A stretch of DNA of 21,040 bases, from positions 16,898 to 37,937 of the forward strand of contig DFBK01000038.1 of NCBI GenBank assembly GCA_002366595.1. Reading direction: 5' to 3'. A program made the translations under genes and the position numbers. Source of the stretch: Anaerolineales bacterium UBA3082 (GTDB taxonomy: Bacteria > Chloroflexota > Anaerolineae > UBA7937). Below are positions 7,085 through 14,955 of the stretch, piece by piece. Below the pieces are notes generated by a model. That model made no database searches. It was given only the letters and a program-made list of their open reading frames with translations, and was not told where the DNA came from. Every line of letters begins with the position of its first letter. The first letter of the stretch is position 1.

Positions 7085-8710
7085 TTAGTACTGCGGCATC
7101 GGTGGCATCGGCGGCTTCTCTTTCTCCGGAATGTCGGTGATGAGAGCCTCCGTGGTCAGCATCATGGCCCCGATAGAGGCCGCATTCTCCATCGCCGCCC
7201 GCGTAACCTTGGCCGGGTCGATAATCCCCTTCTTGAACATATCGCCGTAGTCCTCCTCCAAGACATCGAAGGCGACATTCTTGTTCTTCTTCGTCTTATG
7301 GAGGCGACGCACCTGCTCCAGGACCACGGCCCCGTCATAGCCCGCGTTCTCGGCCAACTGACGCATCGGCTCCTCCAAGGCTCGCTTGACGATGATATAA
7401 CCGGTTCGCTCATCGCCAGCCACATCCCCTGGATCCACCGCCTCGATGGCGTTCACCAAGACCACCCCACCGCCGGGGACTATCCCCTCCTCCACGGCCG
7501 CCCGGGTCGCAGAGAGCGCATCCTCCACCCGGTGCTTTTTCTCCTTCAACTCCACCTCAGTGCCCGCACCAACCCTGATGATGGCCACGCCACCAGCCAA
7601 CTTGGCTAGCCGCTCCTGGAGTTTCTCCCGATCATAGTCGGAGGTGGTGGTCTCGATCTGGGCCTTTATCTGCTCGATCCGGCCCTTGATGTCCGCCTCC
7701 TCGCCCTTACCACTGATGACGGTGGTATCATCCTTGGTGACTATCACCTTGTCCGCCTGACCCAGGTCGTTGATGGTGGCTGACTCCAACTTGCGGCCCA
7801 CTTCCTCGCTGATCACCGTAGCCCCAGTGAGAATGGCGATATCCTGAAGCATCGCCTTCCTTCGGTCCCCAAAGCCGGGGGCCTTCACCGCCACGGCGGC
7901 GAAGACGCCTCGCAGTTTGTTGAGGACTAAGGTGGCTAACGCCTCGCCATCCACATCCTCCCCGATGACCACGACCTCTCGCTTCCCTACCTGGGCCAAC
8001 TTCTCCAAGATGGGGACGATGTCTGTGGCCGCCGAGATCTTCTTGTCGGTAACTATGATATAGGGCTCCTCCAAGACGACCTCCATCCGCTCTGGGTCGG
8101 TGATGAAGTAGGGAGAGATGTACCCCCGATCGAGTTGCATACCTTCCACATACTCCTTCTCGAAGGCCAAACCTTTCGACTCCTCGACGGTGATCACCCC
8201 GTCCTTCCCTACTTTGTCCATCACCTCGGCGATCAGTTCGCCGATCTCCCCATCTGCGGCGGAGATAGCAGCCACATGGGCTATCTCCTCTTTCTCCCTC
8301 AACTCCCTTGCCTGGGCCTTGATAGCCTCCACTACCTGCTTGGTAGCCTTCTCGATCCCCCGCTTAAGGATCATGGGGTTGGCACCCGCGGCCACGTTTT
8401 TGAGCCCCTCGGTGACGATGGTCTGACCCAAGACGACGGCCGTGGTAGTGCCATCGCCAGCCACATCGTTGGTTTTAGTAGCCGCTTCCTTGAGGAGCTG
8501 CGCTCCCATATTGGCGTAGGGCTCCTCCAGTTCGATCTCCTTGGCCACTGTCACCCCGTCATGGGTGATGGTAGGGGCCCCGAACTTCTTATCCAAGGCT
8601 ACGTTCCGCCCCTTAGGCCCCAAAGTGGTTTTTACCGCGCTGGCCAGTATATCCATCCCTTTCTTGAGGTTGGTACGCGCTTCCTCTGAGAATACCAACT
8701 GCTTAGGCAT
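7085..8710 (-). CDS. groL: Chaperonin GroEL (Hsp60)
   Basis: A 541-aa subunit of the tetradecameric ATP-driven folding chamber that works with GroES. The signature segments are all present: TTLGPKGRNV (28-37), NDVAGDGTTTAVVLGQ (81-96, with the ATP-hydrolysis Asp at 86), and the intermediate-domain stretch EEGIVPGGGV. The full length matches the family. The C-terminus ends EKPPMPPMPQY and lacks the Gly-Gly-Met tail of many bacterial GroELs, which lines the cavity floor. AAGGAGG lies just upstream of the ATG. It follows groES by 18 nt in one operon under CIRCE control. Confidence 0.98.
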   Translation of the reverse strand: MPKQLVFSEEARTNLKKGMDILASAVKTTLGPKGRNVALDKKFGAPTITHDGVTVAKEIELEEPYANMGAQLLKEAATKTNDVAGDGTTTAVVLGQTIVTEGLKNVAAGANPMILKRGIEKATKQVVEAIKAQARELREKEEIAHVAAISAADGEIGELIAEVMDKVGKDGVITVEESKGLAFEKEYVEGMQLDRGYISPYFITDPERMEVVLEEPYIIVTDKKISAATDIVPILEKLAQVGKREVVVIGEDVDGEALATLVLNKLRGVFAAVAVKAPGFGDRRKAMLQDIAILTGATVISEEVGRKLESATINDLGQADKVIVTKDDTTVISGKGEEADIKGRIEQIKAQIETTTSDYDREKLQERLAKLAGGVAIIRVGAGTEVELKEKKHRVEDALSATRAAVEEGIVPGGGVVLVNAIEAVDPGDVAGDERTGYIIVKRALEEPMRQLAENAGYDGAVVLEQVRRLHKTKKNKNVAFDVLEEDYGDMFKKGIIDPAKVTRAAMENAASIGAMMLTTEALITDIPEKEKPPMPPMPQY

Positions 8711-8728
8711 AACTTTCCTCCTTTTGGA

Positions 8729-9022
8729 CTACTTGACTATAGCCAGGACATCGTTTTCTTTTAGGATGAGGAGTTTCTTATCATCCAATTTCACTTCCGT
8801 CCCAGCGTACTTGGCGAATATCACCTTATCCTTGGCCTTCACCCCCATGGGCGCACGCTTGCCGTTCTCCAAGAGACGGCCAGGGCCCACGGCGATGACC
8901 AACCCTTCCTGGGGTTTCTCCTTCGCCGTCTCGGGCAGATAGATGCCCGCGGCTGTGGTCTCCTCTCTCTCGATGGGCTCCACAATAACCCGATCGCCCA
9001 AGGGCTTGAGTTTAAGTGCCAT
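8729..9022 (-). CDS. groS: Co-chaperonin GroES (Hsp10)
   Basis: A 97-aa lid of the GroEL chamber. It shows KPLGDRVIVEP at the start, the GroEL-binding mobile loop EETTAAGIYLPETAKEKPQ, and the closing segment ILKENDVLAIVK. The start MALKLKPLGD at 9022 was preferred to the ATG at 9037: the region between them, GGAGGAGG, is the ribosome site, and a start at 9037 would add only five non-conserved residues. First gene of the groES-groEL operon. Confidence 0.97.
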   Translation of the reverse strand: MALKLKPLGDRVIVEPIEREETTAAGIYLPETAKEKPQEGLVIAVGPGRLLENGKRAPMGVKAKDKVIFAKYAGTEVKLDDKKLLILKENDVLAIVK

Positions 9023-9060
9023 TCTATCCTCCTCCATCTAATAGTAAGTAAAGATTCCCC

Positions 9061-9086
9061 ACCAAAGCCCTCTTCAGGGCTTTGGT
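9061..9086 (-). other. Perfect 11-bp stem-loop in the groES leader
   Basis: ACCAAAGCCCT (9061-9071) and AGGGCTTTGGT (9076-9086) with a 4-nt loop. It lies between CIRCE and the groES ribosome site, and no T-run follows on the minus strand, so it is more likely an mRNA-stability or processing element than a terminator. Confidence 0.7.
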
Positions 9087-9100
9087 CCTTGCGCATACTT

Positions 9101-9127
9101 TTAGCACTCTCAAATTAAGAGTGCTAA
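9101..9127 (-). promoter_or_regulatory. CIRCE operator (HrcA binding site)
   Basis: TTAGCACTC, nine bases, GAGTGCTAA: an exact match to the CIRCE consensus. HrcA represses groE and dnaK operons from this element and is released after heat shock. Here the site lies right at the predicted transcription start, so repressor would block promoter use. hrcA itself is not in the window. Confidence 0.96.
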
Positions 9128-9135
9128 CAGTCTAT

Positions 9136-9164
9136 ATGATAACCGATAAGTTGCAAAAGTGCAA
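9136..9164 (-). promoter_or_regulatory. Predicted groES-groEL promoter
   Basis: On the minus strand TTGCAC (9159-9164), 17 nt, TATCAT (9136-9141). Transcription would start near 9129, immediately before CIRCE. An AT-rich stretch upstream (about 9180-9270) could aid polymerase binding. Confidence 0.6.
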
Positions 9165-9230
9165 ACCCATTCAGGAGCAATGAAATAAGTTAGAAGCGAG
9201 TTATTTATGTATTGCATTATAAAATTGAGG

Positions 9231-9371
9231 TTATTTTCTCTTTATATCCAAATATTTAGTTATTTCTCGCATTTCCGACAATAGGACTTGAAGACCAGAG
9301 GCTTCAGGACGACTCCTCCAGGGGCTTAAACCCTCGGCGGTGAGGAGAAGGTACTCCAGACCCTCTTCCAA
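9231..9371 (-). CDS. Possible small protein, 46 aa, downstream of the TPR gene
   Basis: After the TGA of the TPR gene the same reading frame stays open for over 50 codons. A TTG at 9371 could start a peptide LEEGLEYLLLTAEGL... that ends SEMREITKYLDIKRK. The composition (amphipathic, Glu/Leu/Lys-rich) looks coding, but the only upstream ribosome-like site is weak and the start would be TTG. It may equally be a relict 3' extension of the TPR protein. The remainder of 9165-9392 holds an AT-rich block with three GTTATTT motifs and no recognised gene. Confidence 0.25.
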   Translation of the reverse strand: MEEGLEYLLLTAEGLSPWRSRPEASGLQVLLSEMREITKYLDIKRK

Positions 9372-9392
9372 ACGACTACCTTCATGGGCACC

Positions 9393-10511
9393 TCACTCTC
9401 TTTCTCCCTGTGTCTCACAGTAGTCCAACCCTTCCCAGGCCGGCTGGGCGTTGGGATCCAGGCGGACCGCGGCATCAAAGTAGGGGACTGCCTTCTCACA
9501 CTCCTCAAAGAAGACGTGGCACCAACCCAGTGCGTAGTAGTATTCGGCGGATTGGGCGCCCAACTCTATGGCCCGCTCGAAACTGTAGATCGCATCCTCA
9601 TATTTGCGTTGGACATAGTAGGTGAGACCAAGGTGCCCATAGGCGTTGGCAAACTGGGGATCTACCTCTATCGCTCTTTGAAAGAAGGCCGAGGCCCTTT
9701 CATAATCTTCCTGTCCGAAGTAAAGAAAACCTAAGAAGTCATACCCTTCTGGATCTTTGGGGTCCGCCTCTACAGCCTTATGGAGTTGAGCGATGCCTTG
9801 TTCATAATCACCCCAAGCCCAAAAGTTCTTACCCAAGCGGATGAAGAGGTATCCTAAATGGGGCGCAAGTTCCGTAGCCCGTTTATATTCAGCGATCGCC
9901 TGGCGGTAGTTCCCCATCCTTTCCAGGACGCAGCCGAAGTTGAAGTGGGCCACATAATTTCGATCATCCAACTGGATGGCTATCTGGGCGTTCTCCAAAG
10001 CCTCATTGTATCGATCTTTGTCAGCATAGGCAGCAGCCAAATAGGCGTAGGCCTCTCCATATCCAGGGTCGATCTCTATGGCTTGTAACGCCGCTTGGAT
10101 AGCCTCATCGTACTCCTTGTTCCAATCGAGGGCCATAGACAGGAGGGCGTACCCCTCGGCATCCCCGGGGTCCAACTGCACAGCCTTCTTGTTCTTTTCC
10201 ACAGCCTCCGAATACCGCCGCCTGATAGCCAGAAGTTTCCCCCAACGAGCATAAGCCGTGGCGCTCTCGGGGTCGATCTCCGTCGCCCGCTCATACTCCG
10301 CCAAAGCCTTGTCTATCTCGCCTTGGGCGAAGAAAGCGTCCCCGCTCCTTAGGTGCTCTTCCGCCGTCTCTACGACCTGGGGGGTCGGTTCCTGACCCAC
10401 TAGTTCTGGCCTCTGCTTGACCAGGTAGAGTCCCACCGTAGCGACGATGATAGCCACGATGAGCGACCACCGGAGATATGGATTCCCCTTTCTCTCGGGG
10501 CGAAGATACAT
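9393..10511 (-). CDS. Membrane-anchored tetratricopeptide-repeat protein
   Basis: A 372-aa protein. Residues 1-14 are basic, about 15-34 form a membrane span (signal anchor), and from about residue 47 the rest is nine consecutive 34-residue TPR units, recognisable by A-x-Y at the start of helix A, Y-x-x-A in helix B and a closing LDP-like turn (for example AIEIDPGYGEAYAYLAAAYA). The repeats probably form an external scaffold for protein-protein contacts; no enzymatic domain is visible. GGAG lies 13 nt before the ATG, longer than normal, and no better start is seen. It has its own strong promoter, so it need not be co-transcribed with the peptidase gene 79 nt upstream. The partner is unknown. 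Confidence 0.9.
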   Translation of the reverse strand: MYLRPERKGNPYLRWSLIVAIIVATVGLYLVKQRPELVGQEPTPQVVETAEEHLRSGDAFFAQGEIDKALAEYERATEIDPESATAYARWGKLLAIRRRYSEAVEKNKKAVQLDPGDAEGYALLSMALDWNKEYDEAIQAALQAIEIDPGYGEAYAYLAAAYADKDRYNEALENAQIAIQLDDRNYVAHFNFGCVLERMGNYRQAIAEYKRATELAPHLGYLFIRLGKNFWAWGDYEQGIAQLHKAVEADPKDPEGYDFLGFLYFGQEDYERASAFFQRAIEVDPQFANAYGHLGLTYYVQRKYEDAIYSFERAIELGAQSAEYYYALGWCHVFFEECEKAVPYFDAAVRLDPNAQPAWEGLDYCETQGERE

Positions 10512-10557
10512 ACCTAGAGGGTTTCTCCTTCAAAGTTAAGAGCCGTTCGCCTCAAAA

Positions 10558-10586
10558 ATTATAGCATCGCTGGTGCCACAAACCAA
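10558..10586 (-). promoter_or_regulatory. Predicted promoter of the TPR gene
   Basis: On the minus strand TTGGTT (10581-10586), 17 nt, TATAAT (10558-10563) preceded by TGC. It lies in the gap directly after the peptidase stop codon; the start would be near 10551. Confidence 0.65.
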
Positions 10587-10590
10587 AAGG

Positions 10591-12528
10591 TCATCTCTCC
10601 AGTAGGTGGAGCAAATCCAGATCGCTTAGCGTGCGGCAGTAGGTAACCAGAAGTTGGGTCGCCCTTTTCCCAGTCTCCATCTCCACCAAGTCGACTATCT
10701 CGTGCAGGGTTCTTTCTCCGTCGGACCAGTATAGGGTAAGGGGCAAGAGATACCACAAGGCATTGCCATACCTCTGCTCCAGTATCCACCACCTCTCTCG
10801 CTCTTCAGAACTCAGGCGTCGAAGGTAGGGGGTCACACGAATGGGCCCTTTGTAGAGGCGGCGGGGCACCAGCCGCCGGGCTTCCTCCTCCCACTTGTTT
10901 TCCGCGGGCTTCTCCTCCTGGCTCCTTAACCCTGGAACTTTCTTCAACTCTCGCTGGGTGAAAGAGGAGAGCTCGCTCTCAAACCCCTTCAACTCCATAT
11001 CCGCTAGCCGTCGGAGAGAACGTAAACCCAAAACCCCCTGGTTTTGAAGACGACCAACTTTCCTAACCAATTCTCTCCCGGCCCTTCTTTCCTCCTGCAC
11101 TAGCCGCACCGACCTCTCCTTGAAACGAGTTAGCATCTCCCAGGCCAGCCAGGTGGCCTCTTCGCGCCCGGCCAGAGCCAAGAAATAAGCGTAAGTGCCC
11201 GCCACTTTGCCCACTCGGGCCAACATCTGGGGATCCACCTTATCCTGAGTATCGAGGCTGGTATGATAGAACCTGTCCGGCCATTGGATGAGAAGGGGAG
11301 AGGGGATCCCCACCGTCGGATCGGAGAGGATAATATGATCGCTGCCTCCCGAGAAGGGGGTGCTCCCATACCGGAAGGAGGGGTAAGTGCCCGCCCCAGC
11401 ATACCCTGAGGTATCCTTGGCCACCGCCTCTAGCAGCCGTTCCAAGAGGTCCCCTGAGAAAGCGGGGGTGGATCCAGGAAGCCGCTCCACCACCAAGGTG
11501 CTCCCGCAAAGTTCTTGGCTCTCTCCCACCATATCCAGATTGAGGCCGGCGATCATCTTGGGTAGCCTCTCCTCATGAGCCGCAAGGTAAGCGTAGGTAC
11601 CGGTCAACTCCGGCACCAGAAGGAAGCGGATACTCCGCCTAGGCTTCTTGAGTCTGCCCTTAAGGGTTAGTCTATGCAGGGTACGGGCCACCTCCAGGAG
11701 AGTCGCCGAGCCGGAAGCGTTGTCGTTGGCCGACCATTGAGGGTGGCAGAGATGAGCCACTACTACCACTTCCTCATCGCTCTCCCCTGGCAAAAGGGCT
11801 GAGACCACCTCTAGGCTGCCGTCCCAGAACCGGCTTATCACCTTAGCCCGAACCTTAGCCACCGATCCCCTCTTGATCGATCGTCGGAGCCGCTCCCCTT
11901 CTTGGGGTGAGAGCACGAAGCCGAAGCACTTCCTCTCCCCTCCATACCACCAGAAAGATGTGTACTCTAGGGCGTTATCGAGGCGACGCTCCAGGCCGGG
12001 TAACTCCTTTATCCCATCGTAGATGATGCCCACCGCCCCTCCCCTCTCCACAGCCAAGTAGTGAACTCTCCTCATATCGCCCTTGGTGAGCACCACCTTG
12101 CCTTCCAGATTCAACCCTTCGTACTCCTTCACCTCCAACCCATCCTCCAAGAGCGCGATTTCCGCCTTCCCCTCGAAGGGAGCGCTCCTTTGGATGAGAG
12201 AGAGTTTGATCTCTCGATAGTCGGCTAATTTCCGAGCCTCCGGCTCTAGGAGATGCAATACCCCCTCTCTCGCTTCCCACTCCTGGAAAGAGGGCTGAGC
12301 CCAGAAGGTGACCCCTTCTCTGGCCGGATAGGTCAGGATCTCCGCCTCCAAACCGAAATCCAACAACTTCTGGTAGGCGTGCTCCGCCGCTCGCCGGTAA
12401 CCGGGGCTGGCCTGAAGGCGATGGTACTGTATGATCTCCCCTACATACCGATGGGCAGCCAGTCCCGAGAACTCCTCTCCTACCGCTTTCATGATCTCTC
12501 TGAACATCTCAAGAAGAGTGTACACCAT
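10591..12528 (-). CDS. M28/DUF4910-like zinc aminopeptidase with PA-like domain and C-terminal helical domain
   Basis: A 645-aa predicted metallopeptidase. An N-terminal helical region is followed by a PA-like insert around 140-172 (LEGKVVLTKGDMRRVHYLAV...GAVGIIYDG). The M28-type core follows: AHLCHP (258-263) then ANDNASG (267-273), PELTG (306-310, likely catalytic Glu), LNLDMVGE (329-336) and FYHTSLDT (420-427, likely zinc His). AHxCHP-xxANDNxSG is the arrangement of DUF4910-type M28 relatives. Residues about 560-645 look like a small helical or winged-helix domain (DGERTLHEIVDLVEMETG). No signal peptide is seen, so it is probably cytoplasmic. The ribosome site at 12528 is weak (AAGAG just upstream); later in-frame ATGs exist at codons 8 and 13. 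Substrate unknown. Confidence 0.85.
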   Translation of the reverse strand: MVYTLLEMFREIMKAVGEEFSGLAAHRYVGEIIQYHRLQASPGYRRAAEHAYQKLLDFGLEAEILTYPAREGVTFWAQPSFQEWEAREGVLHLLEPEARKLADYREIKLSLIQRSAPFEGKAEIALLEDGLEVKEYEGLNLEGKVVLTKGDMRRVHYLAVERGGAVGIIYDGIKELPGLERRLDNALEYTSFWWYGGERKCFGFVLSPQEGERLRRSIKRGSVAKVRAKVISRFWDGSLEVVSALLPGESDEEVVVVAHLCHPQWSANDNASGSATLLEVARTLHRLTLKGRLKKPRRSIRFLLVPELTGTYAYLAAHEERLPKMIAGLNLDMVGESQELCGSTLVVERLPGSTPAFSGDLLERLLEAVAKDTSGYAGAGTYPSFRYGSTPFSGGSDHIILSDPTVGIPSPLLIQWPDRFYHTSLDTQDKVDPQMLARVGKVAGTYAYFLALAGREEATWLAWEMLTRFKERSVRLVQEERRAGRELVRKVGRLQNQGVLGLRSLRRLADMELKGFESELSSFTQRELKKVPGLRSQEEKPAENKWEEEARRLVPRRLYKGPIRVTPYLRRLSSEERERWWILEQRYGNALWYLLPLTLYWSDGERTLHEIVDLVEMETGKRATQLLVTYCRTLSDLDLLHLLER

Positions 12529-12547
12529 CTCTTATTAAAGGGTCAAC

Positions 12548-12576
12548 TAGACAGGGGGAAGGAAAGGGGCTATAAT
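12548..12576 (+). promoter_or_regulatory. Strong promoter of the PEGA/DUF5107 lipoprotein gene, predicted leaderless
   Basis: TAGACA (12548-12553), 17-nt spacer, consensus TATAAT (12571-12576). Transcription would start at about 12582-12584, at most a few bases before the ATG at 12585. No Shine-Dalgarno sequence is present. Confidence 0.72.
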
Positions 12577-12584
12577 CGCCTCCG

Positions 12585-14489
12585 ATGCGAGGAAAGATCC
12601 TTTTGTCTCTTCTCTTCCTGCTCGCTTCCTGCCGCACCTCTACACCTCCGAGAAGCGCTGCGGCCCTGGCTACCTTGGAGATTTACCTCTCCCCTTGGGG
12701 CGCTACGGTCACGGTCGATGGGACTCCTAAGGGAGAGACGCCCCTCACCCTCACACTCCCCTCTGGGACCTATAGAGTGCGGGTAGAGAAGGAGGGGTAT
12801 GAGCCTTTCGAACGAGAACTCACCTTGGATCAAGAGGAAACCCTGCGAGGAGAACTCAAGGACATAGCCCCCCCGACCCTGAGCCTCTCCTCCCTGCCCG
12901 CCCAAGTCGAGGAGGGTACACAACTGGAGATCAGGCTAACCGCTTGGGACAACGAAGGGGTGAAGAGGCTCGAACTTCTCATCGATGAAGCCATTGTTTA
13001 CGAATCCCCTGGCGACTCTCTCTTTTACCTCTGGGATACCTCTTCCGTTCCGGGGGAGCACCTTGTTTTAGGCCGAGCCTACGATGAAGAAGGGAACGTG
13101 GAACAGATAGAGGCGGAGGTAGTGATCACTGGTGTGGAGATGGCTACGGTTACACCTACGACGATTCCTACAGTCACCCCCCAACCGACGCCACCCGCCG
13201 CTCAGGTCACCGTACAGGAAACCGAGCTCACCATCCCCTCCTACCCTTACGAAGCCTACCTCCGTGAGGCTTTTGATAGCGAATATGGGATCCCCTACCT
13301 ATGGCTGGACCGGGCCGCCTACGAATCAGCCTCTCATACCCTGGTCCCCAAGAGTTTCAAAGCGATCATCCTAGAGAATGAATATCTAAGACTCACTATA
13401 GTTCCGGAGTTAGGGGGGCGGATCTACAGATGTCTCTTCAAGCCTACCGGCCAGAACCTCTTCTATGAAAACTCGGTGCTAAAACCCTCCCACTGGGGCC
13501 CTCTCTCTAGGGAGGAGAACTGGTGGTTGGCCGCGGGGGGGATGGAATGGGCTTTCCCCACAGATGAGCATGGCTACGAGTGGGGAACGCCTTGGGAGTA
13601 CTCGATAGGGTATAAGGAAGGAGGCATCACCCTCTCCCTCTGGGATACCGAAACCGATAGGTTGAGGGTGAAGATCGATATATCTCTTCTCCCGGGCAGG
13701 GCTTACTTCACCCTCAAGCCTCATATCGAGAACCCTACCTCAAGAGAAGCGCGGTATCAATTTTGGAGCAACGCCCTTTTGACCTTGGGGAGCAAGAGCG
13801 TATCTCCAGAGACGAGGTTCATCTACCCCACCTCCCAGGTGATCGTTCATGGCAGCGGAGACCCAAGCCTCCCCCAAGTGGGCGAGACGATGAGTTGGCC
13901 GATCTATGAGGAGCGAGATATGAGTTGGTACGGCAACTGGGCAAATCATCTTGGGCTCTTTATCCCCCAACCGAGCCGAGATTTCGTAGGGGCCTACAAT
14001 CATGAGACCGATCTAGGCGTGGCTCGCATCTTCCCCCGCCAAGAGGCACCGGGGGTGAAACTCTTCGCTATGGGGAGCGGTTTCCCCGATACCGATACCT
14101 ACACTGACGATGGCAGCCAATATTTCGAGATCTGGGGCGGCGCCACCCCCACCTTCTGGGAATATACCACTTTAGCGCCTGGAGAGGCCAAGGAATGGGT
14201 CGAATATTGGTACCCCTTCTGGGGAACGGGAGGGCTAGACTTTGCCAACCGGAGGGCGGCGCTTAACCTCGATGTAAGGGAGGGGATGGTGGTTCTGGGG
14301 GTAGTCACCACCTCCCTGGAACGGGACACGGTCTCTCTCCTCCTGGACGGTCAAGAGATCCATCGTGAGACTATAACTATAAGCCCCGCGCAACCGTATC
14401 GGCGTGAGATACCGATAGGTGCATCGGGTTCCTTTATCCTTCGTCTCTTAGGACCTGGAGGGGAGTGCATCGCTCAATATGAGGAATGA
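12585..14489 (+). CDS. Lipoprotein with PEGA, Ig-like and DUF5107-like domains
   Basis: A 634-aa exported lipoprotein. A signal peptide ends with lipobox LASC (Cys 16). Residues about 28-92 form a PEGA domain (LEIYLSPWGATVTVDGTPKG, PSGTYRVRVEKEGYEPFERE), and about 96-182 an Ig-like fold with WDNEGVKRLELLIDE. A Thr/Pro linker spans about 186-205. Residues about 215-545 match a DUF5107-type beta-sandwich, related to galactose-mutarotase folds: LENEYLRLTIVPELGGRIYRC is its typical opening, with FYENS and the W-rich GGMEWAFPTDEHG following. A short Ig-like tail closes the protein. DUF5107 proteins are thought to bind or act on carbohydrate; the actual substrate is not visible. It is divergent from the peptidase gene, and its last 11 nt overlap the zinc-ribbon gene. 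Confidence 0.88.
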   Translation: MRGKILLSLLFLLASCRTSTPPRSAAALATLEIYLSPWGATVTVDGTPKGETPLTLTLPSGTYRVRVEKEGYEPFERELTLDQEETLRGELKDIAPPTLSLSSLPAQVEEGTQLEIRLTAWDNEGVKRLELLIDEAIVYESPGDSLFYLWDTSSVPGEHLVLGRAYDEEGNVEQIEAEVVITGVEMATVTPTTIPTVTPQPTPPAAQVTVQETELTIPSYPYEAYLREAFDSEYGIPYLWLDRAAYESASHTLVPKSFKAIILENEYLRLTIVPELGGRIYRCLFKPTGQNLFYENSVLKPSHWGPLSREENWWLAAGGMEWAFPTDEHGYEWGTPWEYSIGYKEGGITLSLWDTETDRLRVKIDISLLPGRAYFTLKPHIENPTSREARYQFWSNALLTLGSKSVSPETRFIYPTSQVIVHGSGDPSLPQVGETMSWPIYEERDMSWYGNWANHLGLFIPQPSRDFVGAYNHETDLGVARIFPRQEAPGVKLFAMGSGFPDTDTYTDDGSQYFEIWGGATPTFWEYTTLAPGEAKEWVEYWYPFWGTGGLDFANRRAALNLDVREGMVVLGVVTTSLERDTVSLLLDGQEIHRETITISPAQPYRREIPIGASGSFILRLLGPGGECIAQYEE

Positions 14490-14955
14490 ACCTTTGGAAC
14501 CCTATTCTTGGCCCGAGGAGCCACTATTCTGTGCCCGCTGCGGCATGACCATCGCCGCCGATGATCTTTTCTGTCCTCGCTGCGGGGAAAAGATAGAAAG
14601 GAAGGCCGCTTCCCCCAGCCGGGGGTGGTATATAGCGCTCATCCTTCTGGCCATCGCCCTCTTTCTCTGCATCATGGGGATCGGAGCCCTGGGTGCCTAC
14701 CATGGCCTGGAGGAGCGGTACCGCTTGAATCGAGGAGCGGCTCTATATGAACTATCTTCTCAGATGACAAGCCACCAGATGGCCATCCTTTGTGCCGGCG
14801 AACCTGGGCTCATCTTTCGAACAGATCTCCATAGCGTAGGGACAACGAGGATGGAACCGGCAGCCCGAGGGAGGGTTGATAGGACTGGGGATCTCGCCTT
14901 TGGGGATGATATGTTCCCGTCGGGCTCTGGGGTTGGGAACAGGCACGGCGGATAA
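14479..14955 (+). CDS. Zinc-ribbon membrane protein, probably truncated; 3' part reads antisense into oppF
   Basis: The start overlaps the lipoprotein stop by 11 nt. Residues 18-35 hold a CxxC...CxxC zinc ribbon (CARCG, CPRCG) and about 50-72 a membrane span, followed by GLEERYRLNRGAALYEL. That looks like the beginning of an extracytoplasmic helical (TPR-like) region. From codon 92 (14752) on, the frame is simply the reverse complement of the conserved OppF C-terminus and reads as non-protein-like (TTRMEPAARGRVDRTGD). The real gene therefore seems to lose its 3' part exactly at the end of the opp operon. A short zinc-ribbon protein of about 92 residues with a foreign tail may still be made. 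Confidence is high for the N-terminal part and low for the annotated end. Confidence 0.55.
   Translation: MRNEPLEPYSWPEEPLFCARCGMTIAADDLFCPRCGEKIERKAASPSRGWYIALILLAIALFLCIMGIGALGAYHGLEERYRLNRGAALYELSSQMTSHQMAILCAGEPGLIFRTDLHSVGTTRMEPAARGRVDRTGDLAFGDDMFPSGSGVGNRHGG

Noticed and set aside
8729..9037. GroES with five extra N-terminal residues
   Set aside because: The extra codons are the ribosome-binding sequence GGAGGAGG of the downstream ATG.
14755..14955. C-terminal 67 residues of the zinc-ribbon frame as a real domain
   Set aside because: They are the reverse strand of the conserved OppF C-terminus and have no protein-like features.
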